Source: Bdellovibrionales bacterium (lineage in GTDB: Bacteria; Bdellovibrionota; Bdellovibrionia; Bdellovibrionales; Bdellovibrionaceae). From it: a DNA stretch of 5,181 nucleotides. Both the position numbers and the translations under genes were made by a program. This document shows, piece by piece, positions 4,583-5,181 of the stretch (position 1 is the stretch's first letter; each line of letters begins with the position of its first letter). The stretch spans positions 8,852 through 14,032 of the forward strand of contig DAHVKR010000006.1 of the NCBI GenBank assembly GCA_027320785.1, read 5' to 3'. A model generated the notes under the pieces. That model was not told where the DNA came from, ran no database searches, and was given only the letters and a program-made list of their open reading frames with translations.

Positions 4583-5181
4583 TCCAATTCATTTTCTTCT
4601 TTAAAGATTCGGGTAGTTTGGGAATCTGAGAGCGTGGAATCAAGAAAGTTGTCAGATTAAAGAAATCTGTGAAGATCTTGTGTTGAGCTGCTGTCTTTTG
4701 GAGGTACTCGCCCCCACTGGATCCGCCTGTACCCAGGCGTGTTCCAATCATTCGGTGGGCCATCATGGCATGACGACTGCGCCATTGCGTGATGGACTCA
4801 TCGAGATCTTGTAAGGAATTGATAACCTCAAAAGGTTTATGAAGAAGGGGTTCATCCCGATAAATCAGGATAAAGAGAGCTGAAAGAATGGCTTTTCGTG
4901 ACATTTCAAAAAAGCCAGACTCTTGCAGCTTTGCATAGTCATCATCATGAGAGAGAATTTCGAACTGCTTCAGCGATGTTTCAAGTCTTGCAATCGATAC
5001 CTTTTTGTCCTCTTCACTCAGACGAGGGTTCTTTTTCACGATTTCAATATCATGATCGATCATATCGGTGACGCATTGAAAGTATTGGTTCCAGAAATCA
5101 AAAGTTCCCTCAGAAACAAAAGGGGTTCTTTCGAGCCAATCCTCTAAGGAATCCTTGAGTGAAGGTTGCTTCATTTCTTCT
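4572..5181 (-). CDS. kynA: Tryptophan 2,3-dioxygenase, C-terminal part; 5' end beyond the window
   Basis: This haem enzyme opens the tryptophan indole ring with O2 to give N-formylkynurenine, the first step of the kynurenine pathway. About 202 residues are visible. The frame is still open at the right edge (two Glu codons precede the Met at 5174), so that Met is internal and the true start lies outside. Counting from it, Trp-Arg-Ser-Arg-His at 131-135 supplies His-135, matching the axial haem ligand (His-328 in human TDO). Gly-Thr-Gly-Gly-Ser-Ser-Gly at 148-154 is the family signature, and Thr-149, 14 residues later, matches the substrate-binding Thr-342. Trp-Leu-Glu-Arg-Thr-Pro at 13-18, Tyr-Arg-Asp-Glu-Pro at 105-109 and Leu-Ile-Pro-Arg at 178-181 resemble the animal enzyme. 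The missing N-terminal half would carry the distal pocket and the substrate-binding arginine. It is convergent with the peroxiredoxin gene. Confidence 0.93.
   Translation of the reverse strand, partial: EEMKQPSLKDSLEDWLERTPFVSEGTFDFWNQYFQCVTDMIDHDIEIVKKNPRLSEEDKKVSIARLETSLKQFEILSHDDDYAKLQESGFFEMSRKAILSALFILIYRDEPLLHKPFEVINSLQDLDESITQWRSRHAMMAHRMIGTRLGTGGSSGGEYLQKTAAQHKIFTDFFNLTTFLIPRSQIPKLPESLKKKMNWTLG

Noticed and set aside
4923..5147. Plus-strand open frame of 74 codons
   Set aside because: It is antisense to the tryptophan 2,3-dioxygenase gene and has no independent support.
4572..5174. Dioxygenase as a naturally truncated 200-residue gene starting at 5174
   Set aside because: The frame remains open to the window edge, the Met aligns with the middle of the family, and no good ribosome site precedes it. 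Truncation by the window is the simpler reading.

Overview
The window reads as an ordinary chromosomal segment of a Gram-negative bacterium. The gene set is a Tat-exported high-potential iron-sulfur protein (HiPIP), a periplasmic murein L,D-transpeptidase, FadD, a PrxQ/BCP peroxiredoxin with a lysine-rich tail, and an animal-like tryptophan 2,3-dioxygenase. Together with moderate-to-low G+C and AAA/GAA-rich codon use, this suggests a Bdellovibrio-like predator (Bdellovibrionota). That assignment is an inference from gene content and protein style; no marker gene settles it.

Layout from left to right. Positions 1-730 (minus) hold a murein L,D-transpeptidase (YkuD_2 type) whose 3' end lies beyond the left edge. 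A 262-bp divergent spacer (731-992) separates it from the HiPIP gene (993-1379, plus). HiPIP converges on fadD (1459-3120, minus), and the two share a strong bidirectional terminator. A 49-bp divergent gap follows. Next comes an exported or lipid-anchored protein of unknown function (3170-4123, plus), whose last 63 codons overlap, in another frame, the whole basic tail of a PrxQ/BCP peroxiredoxin (3933-4571, plus). The peroxiredoxin converges with no gap on the 3' part of a tryptophan 2,3-dioxygenase gene (4572 to the right edge, minus). Its 5' end is outside the window.

No pathway links all the genes. FadD activates fatty acids for beta-oxidation. The dioxygenase opens tryptophan catabolism through kynurenine. 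HiPIP is a small periplasmic electron carrier. The peroxiredoxin removes peroxides. The transpeptidase works on the cell wall. The unknown gene and the peroxiredoxin are probably co-transcribed.

The most unusual structure is the 191-nt dual-coding region at 3933-4123. One purine-rich DNA stretch encodes a strongly basic tail in one frame and a mostly acidic, Asn/Gln/Ser/Pro-rich tail in the other. Other points worth a second look are two competing HiPIP starts, a palindrome holding both stop codons at 4561-4582, and a peroxiredoxin lacking the usual resolving cysteine. No mobile element, CRISPR array, tRNA or rRNA was seen.
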